Assembly: GCA_938034615.1 (NCBI GenBank)
Contig: CALHLW010000193.1
Coordinates: 1-49,198, forward strand
Reading direction: 5' to 3'
Source of the DNA: an uncultured Neomegalonema sp.
GTDB taxonomy: Bacteria > Pseudomonadota > Alphaproteobacteria > Rhodobacterales > Rhodobacteraceae
Length of the DNA stretch: 49,198 nt
The position numbers and the translations under genes were made by a program. The notes under the pieces are model-generated. The model worked only from the letters and a program-made list of their open reading frames with translations, searched no databases and was not told the DNA's origin. Position 1 is the stretch's first letter; every line of letters begins with the position of its first letter. Shown here piece after piece: positions 35,088 to 43,680 of this stretch.

Positions 35088-36071
35088 TCAGTCCTTGATC
35101 GGGTTCCGGTAAATCAGGCGGCGCAGCGATCCGGTGCGCGAGCGCATCAGCATCGTCTCGGTTTCGATATAGCCGCCGACGCGGCGCAGTCCACGGACGA
35201 TTGAGCCATCCGTGACACCTGTAGCCGCAAAGATCACGTCGCCCTGCACCATGTCGTCGCGCGTATAGATTCGGTCGAAGTCGGTGATGCCCGCTTTCGC
35301 GGCCCGTCCGCGCTCGTCATCGTTGCGGAACAACAGGCGCCCTTGAATCTGGCCGCCCATGCACTTGAGGGCTGAAGCCGCAAGTACACCTTCGGGCGCG
35401 CCGCCCGATCCCATGTAGATGTCGATGCCTGTAATGTCGGGTTCCGCGCAGTGGATCACGCCTGCCACATCGCCATCGGTAATAAGCCGGATCGCCGCGC
35501 CGGTCTCGCGCAGTTCCATCAGCGCTTCATTATGGCGAGGGCGCTCAAGCATACAGACGGTAATATCGGACGGTTTGCAGCCCTTTGCCTTCGCCAACAC
35601 TTCGATCCGTTCGGTCGGCGACATATCTAGGGTAACGAGATCCGGCTCGAAGCCCGGTCCGATGGCCAGTTTGTCCATGTAGACGTCCGGCGCATGCAGC
35701 ATAGACCCGCGCGCGCCCATCGAGATAACCGCGAGAGCGTTTGGCATTGCCTTGGCTGTCAGGGTCGTCCCTTCCAGCGGATCGAGAGCAATATCGACTT
35801 CCGGAGCGTCGTCGCTACCACTGCCGACTTCCTCGCCGATATAAAGCATCGGTGCCTCGTCGCGTTCGCCTTCGCCGATGACGACCACGCCCCGGATGTC
35901 GAGCTTGTTCAGCTCGGTCCGCATGGCATCGACGGCGGCCTGATCGGCGGCCTTCTCGTCACCGCGTCCGATCAGCTTCGCCGACGCGATGGCGGCGGCT
36001 TCGGACACGCGGGCGAGGCCCAGCGACAGCATTCGGTCCTTGAACTCGTATTCCGGCGTGTAATTGGCCAT
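35088..36071 (-). CDS. glpX: Fructose-1,6-bisphosphatase, class II
   Basis: GlpX hydrolyses fructose-1,6-bisphosphate in gluconeogenesis (327 residues, typical). Signatures are the metal-binding GEGERDEAPMLYIGEEVG, VDIALDPLEGTTLTA and GSGGAPEGVLAASALKCMGG. Class II enzymes use Mn2+ or Mg2+. It lies 167 bases after hom on the same strand, the usual alphaproteobacterial neighbourhood, and is followed by a 50-residue membrane protein. Confidence 0.95.
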   Translation of the reverse strand: MANYTPEYEFKDRMLSLGLARVSEAAAIASAKLIGRGDEKAADQAAVDAMRTELNKLDIRGVVVIGEGERDEAPMLYIGEEVGSGSDDAPEVDIALDPLEGTTLTAKAMPNALAVISMGARGSMLHAPDVYMDKLAIGPGFEPDLVTLDMSPTERIEVLAKAKGCKPSDITVCMLERPRHNEALMELRETGAAIRLITDGDVAGVIHCAEPDITGIDIYMGSGGAPEGVLAASALKCMGGQIQGRLLFRNDDERGRAAKAGITDFDRIYTRDDMVQGDVIFAATGVTDGSIVRGLRRVGGYIETETMLMRSRTGSLRRLIYRNPIKD

Positions 36072-36238
36072 TGGCGGTCAGGTCCAGTTTGTTTCTTCGC
36101 GAAAAAAGATTGGGGCTTAATCGGTCAAAACGCGCCCCGTTGCAACGTCCCATTGAAATGCGATCAGTTCGATCCCGGAAGCGCATGGCAATCCCCGATC
36201 CTGGGACAAAGTCCAATTCGCCTCAATCGCATATCGAT

Positions 36239-37546
36239 TCAGCTTTCGACGATCCGCATCGCGACCGGCCGTGCGACCGAAGCGGGTAGGGCTGCGATGC
36301 GGGTCATTGCCTTCTCGATGGCCGCCAGATCGCAGGTATGGGTGACGATGGTGACAGGGGCCGCATTGCCGACATGGTCGTGCTGGCGCATCCGGTGGAT
36401 CGACACACTTTCTTCGCCGAGGGCCGCTGCGACTTCGGCCAGAGTGCCGGGACGATCCTCAAGCGAGACGCGCAGGTAGAACGCGCCTTCGTCGCTGATC
36501 GTCTTGCCGCTTACCACCGGGGAAAGATCGTCGTGCGCGATGCCGAAGGTCGGCGGCGTGTTGCCCCGCGCCAGATCGACGATATCCGCAAGAACGGCGC
36601 TTGCGGTGGGTCCGCCCCCTGCGCCGGGGCCGGTAAGGACCATGGCGCCTATAGCGTCACCTTCCACCATCACAGCATTTGTGACGCCTTCGATGGCCCC
36701 GAGCGGCGAATCAATAGGGGTGAGGCACGGCCGCAATCGTTGCGACACGCCCTCCGCCGTAAGTTCGGCCATGCCGAGCAACCTGATGCGATAGCCCATA
36801 TCTCCGGCGGCAACGATATCCTCGGAGGAGACATTCTCGATCCCCTCAATCTCAACCCCGGCAAAATCAATCTGCCGCCCGAAGGCGATGGCTGCCATGA
36901 TCGCCAGCTTGTGTGCAGCATCGAACCCGCCCACATCCGCCGTCGGATCGGTCTCCGCATAGCCCAGTTTTTGCGCGTCGAGCAGCACATCGCCGAAGGC
37001 CGCGCCGGTCTCTTCCATTTCGGTCAGGATATAGTTGCAGGTACCGTTCAGGATACCGCTGACCCGCGTGACGCCGTTACCGGCCAACCCTTCGCGCAGC
37101 GCTTTGACCGCTGGGATACCTCCCGCTACAGCCGCTTCGTAATGTAGCGAGGCACCGGGCGTCTCCTCGGCCAGTTTCGAAAGCGCAGCCCCGTGATGGG
37201 CCAGCAGAGCCTTGTTTGCCGTCACGACCGGCTTTCCTGCCGCCAATGCCGCTTCGACGGACGCCTTGGCAACACCGTCTGCGCCACCGATCAACTCGAT
37301 GAACAGATCGATCCCGTCATCTTTGGCGAGCGCGACCGGATCGTCGAACCAGCGCAAGCCCGACGTGTCGACACCGCGATCTTTCTTCCGATCCCTCGCA
37401 ACGATGGCATCGACCTGAAGCGCGCGTCCGGCCCGCGCCGCGATGCGTGCATTTTCATTGACCAAATAGCCCAGCGTGGCCGCACCGACCGTACCCAGCC
37501 CTGCAATCCCGATCTTGAGGGGTTCACCGTCGGTCATCACGTTCAT
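36239..37546 (-). CDS. hom: Homoserine dehydrogenase
   Basis: Reduces aspartate semialdehyde to homoserine, feeding methionine, threonine and isoleucine synthesis. The 435-residue form starts at MNVMTDGEP with AGGA just upstream; the second ATG is possible. It shows the Rossmann loop GIAGLGTVGAATL, the substrate-binding NGTCNYILTEME and GYAETDPTADVGGFDAAHKL, and a C-terminal ACT regulatory domain (YLRVSLEDRPGTLAEV). It lies 16 bases after cdd, third in the alaC-cdd-hom run. Confidence 0.94.
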   Translation of the reverse strand: MNVMTDGEPLKIGIAGLGTVGAATLGYLVNENARIAARAGRALQVDAIVARDRKKDRGVDTSGLRWFDDPVALAKDDGIDLFIELIGGADGVAKASVEAALAAGKPVVTANKALLAHHGAALSKLAEETPGASLHYEAAVAGGIPAVKALREGLAGNGVTRVSGILNGTCNYILTEMEETGAAFGDVLLDAQKLGYAETDPTADVGGFDAAHKLAIMAAIAFGRQIDFAGVEIEGIENVSSEDIVAAGDMGYRIRLLGMAELTAEGVSQRLRPCLTPIDSPLGAIEGVTNAVMVEGDAIGAMVLTGPGAGGGPTASAVLADIVDLARGNTPPTFGIAHDDLSPVVSGKTISDEGAFYLRVSLEDRPGTLAEVAAALGEESVSIHRMRQHDHVGNAAPVTIVTHTCDLAAIEKAMTRIAALPASVARPVAMRIVES

Positions 37547-37562
37547 CTTTCCTGTAGCATCC

Positions 37563-37985
37563 TCATGTCGCAGCCGCCGAGGGCTTGCGATCCGTGCTTT
37601 CGTAAGCATCGGGAATGAGTTCGTCCAGTGGTGCGAGGCGCATCCCGCTTCCATCGATGCCCGGAAGACCGATTTTGGCACCACGCGCGTAGTCGAGCAG
37701 CAATTCCCGGCAGACGCCGCAGGGCGGTATTATCAGGCCATGCCGATTCACGGTCGCGCAGAAAACGATGGCGTCATCCGGATCGGCGCTCGCCGCCATG
37801 CCGATTGCGATAGGTTCGGCACAGACTCCGGCACGGGCCAGGCGACTTGCCACGTTGAGCGCCGTGTATCGATTACCCGATTTCATAGAAACGACGGCAC
37901 AGATGGTATGCCAGTGGTCTCGCCAACGAGGTTCGAGAAATGCGTGGGCAGACTCTACCGCTTGCCGCATTGCTTCAGGCGTCAC
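37563..37985 (-). CDS. cdd: Cytidine deaminase-like protein
   Basis: This 140-residue zinc deaminase has the two metal motifs CAEPIAIG (Cys-Ala-Glu, the proton-shuttle glutamate) and PPCGVCRELL. The length fits homotetrameric cytidine deaminases; a blasticidin-S-deaminase-like substrate range cannot be excluded. The start is GTG, overlapping the alaC stop (GTGA). It sits between two amino-acid genes, an unusual position for a pyrimidine-salvage enzyme. Confidence 0.8.
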   Translation of the reverse strand: MTPEAMRQAVESAHAFLEPRWRDHWHTICAVVSMKSGNRYTALNVASRLARAGVCAEPIAIGMAASADPDDAIVFCATVNRHGLIIPPCGVCRELLLDYARGAKIGLPGIDGSGMRLAPLDELIPDAYESTDRKPSAAAT

Positions 37986-39226
37986 TCTGCCGCCTCCTCA
38001 GAGGCGAGATACTTTTCAACCACCGTATCCGCATCGTCCATCAGCTTGCGTATTCCGCGCGCCGCTTGTCGGATGCGTTGTTCGTTTTCGACCAGCGCGA
38101 GACGAACGAATCCCTCACCATATTCACCGAAACCAACCCCCGGCGAGATGGCAACATCGGCCTCTTGCAGCACGATCTTCGCAAACGCCATCGAGCCGAG
38201 CTTGTCGAAGGGCGAAGGAACTTTCGACCACGCGAACATCGTCGCGGGCGGGGCAGGAATAGCCCACCCGGCACGCCCCATCGCTTCGACCAGCACGTCG
38301 CGCCGGTCCTGATAAACCTTCCGGATTTCCCCGATGCAGTCCTGCGGACCATTCAGCGCGGTGGCTGCGGCGACCTGTATCGGTGTGAAAGCCCCGTAAT
38401 CGAGATAGCTCTTGATCCGCGTCAGCGCGCCGATCAGGTGACGGTTCCCGACCGCAAAACCCATCCGCCATCCCGGCATCGCATAGGTCTTCGACAGCGA
38501 AGTGAACTCCACCGCCACGTCGATGGCCCCCGGCACCTCCAAAATAGAATGCGGCGGGTTATCATCGTAATACATCTCGGCATAGGCCACGTCCGAAAGC
38601 AGCCAGATTTCATGTTTTCGGGCAAAGGCCACGAGATCGCGGTAGAAATCCAGATCGCAGATCAGCGCCGTCGGATTAGACGGAAAGTTCACGACGATGG
38701 CCGTCGGTTTAGGCACCGAATGCCGTACGGCCCGATCCAGCACTCGCAGATACTCGCCGCCATCGAACATGCCTTCTGGCGTCGTAGGCACGGGGATGTG
38801 CCGCAAGGTTCCACCCGCGATCATGAACCCGAAAGCATGGATCGGATAGGACGGATTCGGCGCAAGGATCACGTCGCCGGGGGCCGAGATCGCAGCGGCA
38901 AGATTCGCCAAACCTTCCTTCGAACCCAGGGTTGCGACGATTTCAGTCTCGGGATCGACAGTCACTCCGAAGCGGCGCTCATAATAGGCCGCTTGAGCCT
39001 TGCGCAGCCCCGGTATCCCCTTCGATGCCGAGTAGCGATGCGTGCGCGGGCGCTGAACCGTCTCGACCAGTTTCTCGACGATATGCGAGGGCGTATCCAT
39101 GTCCGGATTGCCCATCCCGAAATCGATGACGTCATGCCCCGCTGCACGCAGATCGGCCTTCATGCGGTTCACTTCCGCGAAGACGTAAGGGGGCAAGCGT
39201 TTGACGCGGTAAAAATCGGTGTTCAT
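37982..39226 (-). CDS. alaC: Class I/II aminotransferase, AlaC/LL-DAP-aminotransferase type
   Basis: A 414-residue PLP enzyme. PLP lysine lies in SLSKTYAMPGWRMGFAVGN, preceded by LLSDVAYAEMYYD and NFPSNPTA. The subgroup pattern (DFGMGNPDMDTP near the N-terminus, KEGLANLAAAI) matches AlaC/DapL-like aminotransferases usually placed next to hom in Alphaproteobacteria. Alanine or branched-chain 2-oxo acids are probable substrates by family. It is 49 bases downstream of the lipoprotein gene and overlaps cdd. Confidence 0.88.
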   Translation of the reverse strand: MNTDFYRVKRLPPYVFAEVNRMKADLRAAGHDVIDFGMGNPDMDTPSHIVEKLVETVQRPRTHRYSASKGIPGLRKAQAAYYERRFGVTVDPETEIVATLGSKEGLANLAAAISAPGDVILAPNPSYPIHAFGFMIAGGTLRHIPVPTTPEGMFDGGEYLRVLDRAVRHSVPKPTAIVVNFPSNPTALICDLDFYRDLVAFARKHEIWLLSDVAYAEMYYDDNPPHSILEVPGAIDVAVEFTSLSKTYAMPGWRMGFAVGNRHLIGALTRIKSYLDYGAFTPIQVAAATALNGPQDCIGEIRKVYQDRRDVLVEAMGRAGWAIPAPPATMFAWSKVPSPFDKLGSMAFAKIVLQEADVAISPGVGFGEYGEGFVRLALVENEQRIRQAARGIRKLMDDADTVVEKYLASEEAAE

Positions 39227-39275
39227 GGCGCGCTGTGCTTATCGCGCGTCCGCCCGCAACGGAAGCGCAAAGAGC

Positions 39276-40157
39276 CTATTCCGCGCTCGCTTTCTTTGCC
39301 CGTTCGCGCGCTTTCCTGCGAGCTTCCTCTGCGCGTTTGCGGAAAGAGTCGGAGATAACCGGCTTTTCACGCTCGGGTCGACTGGCGACCGGCGCTTTCG
39401 CGGATGCTTGCTCCGGCGTAGCGCGCCGTGCCGCCGCCTCATCCCGTTTCGCGGTGAGTGCAGAGGGGGTTGAAGCAGGCGAGGAAGAGGAAGGGGACAT
39501 CGTGACCGCATCGATCCGTTGCGAGCGTTGCGCCAGATCGTCCCGATCAACAAGACTGCCGTAATAGGTTTGCGATCCGGCAGTCACCCGATTCGCCCGC
39601 GCTGCCAGAACAGCACTGTCAAGGCCAGTCGTTCCTTGCGCCCGTGCCGCCGCAACCCTTTGGCCGCGATTGCGCAGTTCAGCCGCATCGACACCACTTT
39701 CCGCCTGTTGCCGTGCAACCGCGATCCGTTGCGCCCTGGCTTGCAACTCGGCCTCCGATACAGCAACGACCGGCGCTGCCCGAACCTGTGACAACCGCGC
39801 GGCCCGCGCAGCCAGATCGGCCTGATCCACGCCGGGCGTCGTCACCGTCGTTTGCTGTCTGATCCGTGCGACCCGTCCATCAAGTTCTGCCATCGGCACC
39901 GGCGCCGAACCGGGCAGTGCCGCGCGCGTCAGCACGGTTTGCTGCGCGTCATTGAGCATCGCGAAGGTCCGTTCGCCTTGGGCGGGCAGCAGGGCATCGG
40001 TCGGCACAGCGGGGGTATCCACCAAACGCGGCCACGGCACATCGGAGACATCTCGCGTTTCCGGCAATCCGTCGATCCGTGCGATCTCCCCTCCGCAACC
40101 GGAGAGGAGAAGGGCGAAGAGAACTGGAATCGGTGCAGTTTTGTGCAGGCGGTTCAT
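39276..40157 (-). CDS. Repeat-containing lipoprotein of unknown function
   Basis: The 293-residue protein begins MNRLHKTAPIPVLFALLLSGC, a lipoprotein signal with lipobox LLSGC (Cys21). I start here because AGGGAAGACG precedes this ATG; an ATG 15 bases upstream is the alternative. Residues 92-215 hold six copies of a LxxRxxR-hydrophobic motif, period 23. The tail after residue 220 is rich in Ser, Pro and Ala and ends in a strongly basic helix (SFRKRAEEARRKARERAKKASAE). No enzyme domain is seen; an envelope structural or peptidoglycan-binding role is conceivable. The phaC gene is divergent. Confidence 0.75.
   Translation of the reverse strand: MNRLHKTAPIPVLFALLLSGCGGEIARIDGLPETRDVSDVPWPRLVDTPAVPTDALLPAQGERTFAMLNDAQQTVLTRAALPGSAPVPMAELDGRVARIRQQTTVTTPGVDQADLAARAARLSQVRAAPVVAVSEAELQARAQRIAVARQQAESGVDAAELRNRGQRVAAARAQGTTGLDSAVLAARANRVTAGSQTYYGSLVDRDDLAQRSQRIDAVTMSPSSSSPASTPSALTAKRDEAAARRATPEQASAKAPVASRPEREKPVISDSFRKRAEEARRKARERAKKASAE
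39513..39884 (-). repeat. Six tandem 23-residue protein repeats in the lipoprotein
   Basis: The conserved leucine recurs at residues 92, 115, 138, 161, 184 and 208, with arginines at +3 and +6 and a hydrophobic residue at +7 in every copy (LDGRVARI, LAARAARL, LQARAQRI, LRNRGQRV, LAARANRV, LAQRSQRI). The DNA copies have diverged, so this is an old, selected repeat rather than a fresh duplication. Confidence 0.85.
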
Positions 40158-40276
40158 CGTCTTCCCTGTCATTGGCCGACGTTCGCGGTATATCGTCGGG
40201 TGATCCGTTTGGTATGACGTGATGATCGTACCGCCGTGAACGGTCGGAGTATAGGTCTAAGGGGGGTTTACACATC

Positions 40277-42133
40277 ATGAGTGACAAGCCGGAACAACGG
40301 ACGAAGGCATCCACCGATCCCATGGTTGCCGCAGAGAACATGGCTCAGGCCTACGCTCTCGCGCAGGAAACATGGGCCTATTATATGCAGACTCATGCCG
40401 ACGGGAAGGCATCCAATCCTGACCCCTACAATCTCGGCCCCTCGATTGCTGACCTCCAGAAATCAATGATCGAGAAGCCCGAAGCCATGATCGAAGCCGG
40501 GATCGACCTATGGCACCGTCAGGCAACGCTCTGGACCAATGCGCTCGCACAGGCCGCCGGGGTTGAACCCAAGCCTGTTCCGGGGTTGGATACTGCAAGC
40601 AAGGACAAGCGGTTCGCGGATGATGACTGGAACAACCACGCCGTCTTCAGCTACCTCAAGCAATCCTATCTGCTATCCTCCAGCTGGATGCGTGATACGG
40701 TCGTGAAGGCGGATAAGTCTTTGCCGCCCGAGGATCAGCAGAAACTCGAATTCTTTGCCGAACGCTTTTCCGAGGCGATGTCCCCCTCGAACGTCTTTGC
40801 GATGAATCCACAAGTCCTCAAGGCGACCGCCGAGGAGGGCGGCGCGAACATAGTGCGCGGGATGCGTCAGATGCTCAAGGACATGAAGCGCGGCAAGGGC
40901 GAATTACTTATCAGCCAGACCGACATGAACGCTTTCGAGGTAGGTAAGAACATTGCCGTCACCCCCGGCGAAGTCATCTTCCGCAACGATTTGTTCGAGC
41001 TGATCCAATACACACCAACGACTGAAAAGGTGCACGAGACACCTCTGTTGATCGCACCGCCGTGGATCAACAAGTTCTACATCATGGATTTGAACGAGAA
41101 GAAATCCATGGTCCGCTGGCTTGTCGCGCAGGGCTACACGGTCTTCATGATTTCCTGGCGCAATCCCGAGCCTGCAAAGGGCACTGGCAGAAAGATCGAA
41201 CGCACCTTCGAGGACTATATTACCGAAGGGCTGTACCCGGCTCTCGATGCCGTGATCGAGGAAACCGGCGCGAAATCGGTGAATGTCGGTGGCTATTGCA
41301 TTGGCGGCACCATGCTCGCGACGGCGCTCGCCCATATGGCCCAGACCGGCGACAAGCGCATCAAGGCGGCGACCTTCTTCACGGCACAGGCCGATTTCGT
41401 GAAGGGCGGCGAATTGCGCATCCTGCTGGACGACAAGATACTGAACGAACTGGAGAAGGAATCCAAAGAGGCGGGCGGTGTGATCGACGCGCGCCACATG
41501 GCGCAGGCCTTCAACATGCTTCGCGGGAACGAGCTGATCTGGAACTACGTCGTCAACAACTACTATTTGGGTAAGGAACCGAGCGCGTTCGATCTGCTTT
41601 ACTGGAATGCGGATTCCACCCATATGCCCGCGAAATGCCATCTCGCCTATCTGCGCGACTATTACCGCGATAATGCCTTGGCGGAGGGCAAGATGACGCT
41701 CGGTGGCAAGACTCTCGATCTCGGCAAGGTAAAGACGCCGATCTATTCGATCTGTGCCCGCGACGACCACATCGCCCCCGCCGAGTCGGTGTTCCGGGGC
41801 GTGAAGCTGTACGGGGGGCCTGTCCATCTCGTCGTCGGCGGCTCCGGCCATATCGCCGGGGTCATCAACCCACCCGACCCGAATCGCGTCAAATACCAAT
41901 ACTGGACGAATGACAGGCCGCAATCCGAATGGCCTGAAACTCTTGCCGAATGGCTGGAGGATGCGGTCGAGACCCCCGGATCGTGGTGGCCCGACTGGGA
42001 TAAATGGCTCTCGAAGAAATCCGGCAAAAAGATCGCGGCCCGCAAACCCGGCTCGACCTTAGGCCCCATCGAACCGGCCCCCGGTTCCTATGTCCGGGTT
42101 CGCTCCGATGAACCTGTCGAGGATGCGGCCTGA
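40277..42133 (+). CDS. phaC: Class I poly(3-hydroxyalkanoate) synthase
   Basis: PhaC polymerises hydroxyacyl-CoA into storage polyester at the granule surface. The 618-residue length fits class I. The catalytic cysteine Cys341 is in GGYCIGGTM (a lipase-box variant with Cys), the aspartate is in SICARDDHIAP, and the histidine is in GGSGHIAGVINPP. The N-terminal helical domain is present. A run of six G residues is the ribosome site 13 bases before the ATG. The downstream MBL-fold gene starts one base after its stop. No phasin, phaA, phaB or phaR gene is visible next to it. Confidence 0.95.
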   Translation: MSDKPEQRTKASTDPMVAAENMAQAYALAQETWAYYMQTHADGKASNPDPYNLGPSIADLQKSMIEKPEAMIEAGIDLWHRQATLWTNALAQAAGVEPKPVPGLDTASKDKRFADDDWNNHAVFSYLKQSYLLSSSWMRDTVVKADKSLPPEDQQKLEFFAERFSEAMSPSNVFAMNPQVLKATAEEGGANIVRGMRQMLKDMKRGKGELLISQTDMNAFEVGKNIAVTPGEVIFRNDLFELIQYTPTTEKVHETPLLIAPPWINKFYIMDLNEKKSMVRWLVAQGYTVFMISWRNPEPAKGTGRKIERTFEDYITEGLYPALDAVIEETGAKSVNVGGYCIGGTMLATALAHMAQTGDKRIKAATFFTAQADFVKGGELRILLDDKILNELEKESKEAGGVIDARHMAQAFNMLRGNELIWNYVVNNYYLGKEPSAFDLLYWNADSTHMPAKCHLAYLRDYYRDNALAEGKMTLGGKTLDLGKVKTPIYSICARDDHIAPAESVFRGVKLYGGPVHLVVGGSGHIAGVINPPDPNRVKYQYWTNDRPQSEWPETLAEWLEDAVETPGSWWPDWDKWLSKKSGKKIAARKPGSTLGPIEPAPGSYVRVRSDEPVEDAA

Positions 42134-42134
42134 T

Positions 42135-43004
42135 ATGCAGGTCACGTTGCTCGGCACTGGCTGTCCCGTCGTCCATAGCGGGCGGCGTGGGGCGGCGACG
42201 ATGGTGGAGGGCGGCGGGGCGCGTCTGCTGATCGACTGTGGCTCCGGTGTGAGCCAGCGACTCGTGGAGGCGGATACGACCGGCGCGGCGGTCGATGCGT
42301 TGCTCATCACCCATTTTCACACCGACCATCTGGTCGATTTCTATCAATTGGTGATCTCGTCATGGCATCAGGGCCGGACGCGCCCGTGGCCCGTCTACGC
42401 CCCGCGCACCGTTCTCGATCATCTGGCGGCAATTCTTGCTGCGTGGGAGCCGGAACGCTCCCAGCGCATTGCCTTCGAGCAACGCAACTCCCACACCGGA
42501 CTTGAAATCGAACCCCATGAGATCGCAGGCGGCGACTGCCTGTCATTCGGCGGCATGCAAGTCGAAGTCGTCGAGGTTGATCATGGCCCCGTCGTCCCCG
42601 CCTTCGGTTTCGTGTTTCGCGTCGACGGTCTTACCGCCGTCCATTCCGGCGATACCGCACGTTGCGAGGCGCTGATTGCAGCGGGGCAGGGTGCCGACCT
42701 GCTGGTCCACGAAGTCATGTTGCACCGGGAGGCTCCACCCGACGCCCACCGATCCGCCGCCACGATGGGTAATGTCGCTTCCTACCATACGTTGTCGTCA
42801 CAAGTCGGCGGTATCGCCTGCGATATGGCCGCAAGAATCCTCGCGCTGACCCATTTCGTACCACCCGATATAGATCGTGCGGCGCTGCTCTCCGAAGTCA
42901 CGGAGAACTTCGATGGACCTGTCCTCATTGGTGAAGATCTCATGCGGATCGACCTTGCTGCGCGCACCGTCATCTGGCGTGATTTGCACCTGCGGTCGCT
43001 GTGA
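42135..43004 (+). CDS. MBL-fold metallohydrolase, RNase Z-like
   Basis: The 289-residue metallo-beta-lactamase-fold protein begins MQVTLLGTGCPVVHSGRRGAATMVEGGGARLLIDCG and carries the THFHTDH zinc motif, then VHSGDTARC, HEVMLH and LALTHFVPP for the remaining ligands. The layout is that of ribonuclease Z and arylsulfatase/phosphodiesterase relatives; tRNA 3'-end processing is possible but not proven. I start one base after the phaC stop; upstream in-frame codons lie inside phaC. Confidence 0.85.
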   Translation: MQVTLLGTGCPVVHSGRRGAATMVEGGGARLLIDCGSGVSQRLVEADTTGAAVDALLITHFHTDHLVDFYQLVISSWHQGRTRPWPVYAPRTVLDHLAAILAAWEPERSQRIAFEQRNSHTGLEIEPHEIAGGDCLSFGGMQVEVVEVDHGPVVPAFGFVFRVDGLTAVHSGDTARCEALIAAGQGADLLVHEVMLHREAPPDAHRSAATMGNVASYHTLSSQVGGIACDMAARILALTHFVPPDIDRAALLSEVTENFDGPVLIGEDLMRIDLAARTVIWRDLHLRSL

Positions 43005-43005
43005 G

Positions 43006-43680
43006 ATGTGCGGACGCTTCGTTCTCGCTACACTAACTGAGGAAGTCGCAGAGATCTTCGGGGCCGCAACCGAAGACCTGTCGGACGCGCCGCATCTCTC
43101 ACGCCCCCGCTACAACATCTGCCCGACACAGCCCGTCCTGACGATTCGCAGCGAGGAGGGCGACCGTCATGCGGTGCCGATGCGTTGGGGCTTCCTGCCG
43201 CATTGGTACAAGACTCCGACCGACGGCCCTTTGCTCATTAATGCCCGGTCCGAGACCATCGCCGAGAAGCCCGCCTTCCGTGTCGCCTGTCGTGAGCGGC
43301 GATGCCTGATCCCCGCTTCCGGCTTCTACGAATGGCGGTCGAGCGATCCGAAACCCAAGACCCCGTTCTTTATCCACGCACTAAAACAGCCCGTCTTCGC
43401 CTTTGCGGGTATCTGGCAGAGCTGGTCCGCCGAAGGCCATGAGCCGGTCGATACCTGCGCCATCGTCACCTGCGATGCAAATGATGGCATGCGTCCGATC
43501 CATCATAGGTTGCCGGTGGTCATTCAACCTGAAAGCTATGGCCTGTGGTTGGGCGAAGAAGGAAAAGGGGCCGCGCGATTGATGCACGCGGCCCCCGATC
43601 ATTTCTTCGCGATGTACGAGGTCTCGCGCAACGTGAACAGCGCCCGTTCGGACGCGCCTTCGTTGATCGAGCCCGTCTAA
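43006..43680 (+). CDS. SRAP (YedK/HMCES) domain protein
   Basis: The 224-residue SRAP protein starts MCGRFVLA, placing the catalytic cysteine at position 2 after methionine removal. It also has the conserved LINARSETIAEKPAFR, CLIPASGFYEW with the catalytic glutamate, and HHRLPVV with the histidine. SRAP proteins form covalent crosslinks to abasic sites in single-stranded DNA. It starts one base after the MBL gene stop, and its end overlaps the convergent DUF937 gene by 4 bases. Confidence 0.92.
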   Translation: MCGRFVLATLTEEVAEIFGAATEDLSDAPHLSRPRYNICPTQPVLTIRSEEGDRHAVPMRWGFLPHWYKTPTDGPLLINARSETIAEKPAFRVACRERRCLIPASGFYEWRSSDPKPKTPFFIHALKQPVFAFAGIWQSWSAEGHEPVDTCAIVTCDANDGMRPIHHRLPVVIQPESYGLWLGEEGKGAARLMHAAPDHFFAMYEVSRNVNSARSDAPSLIEPV

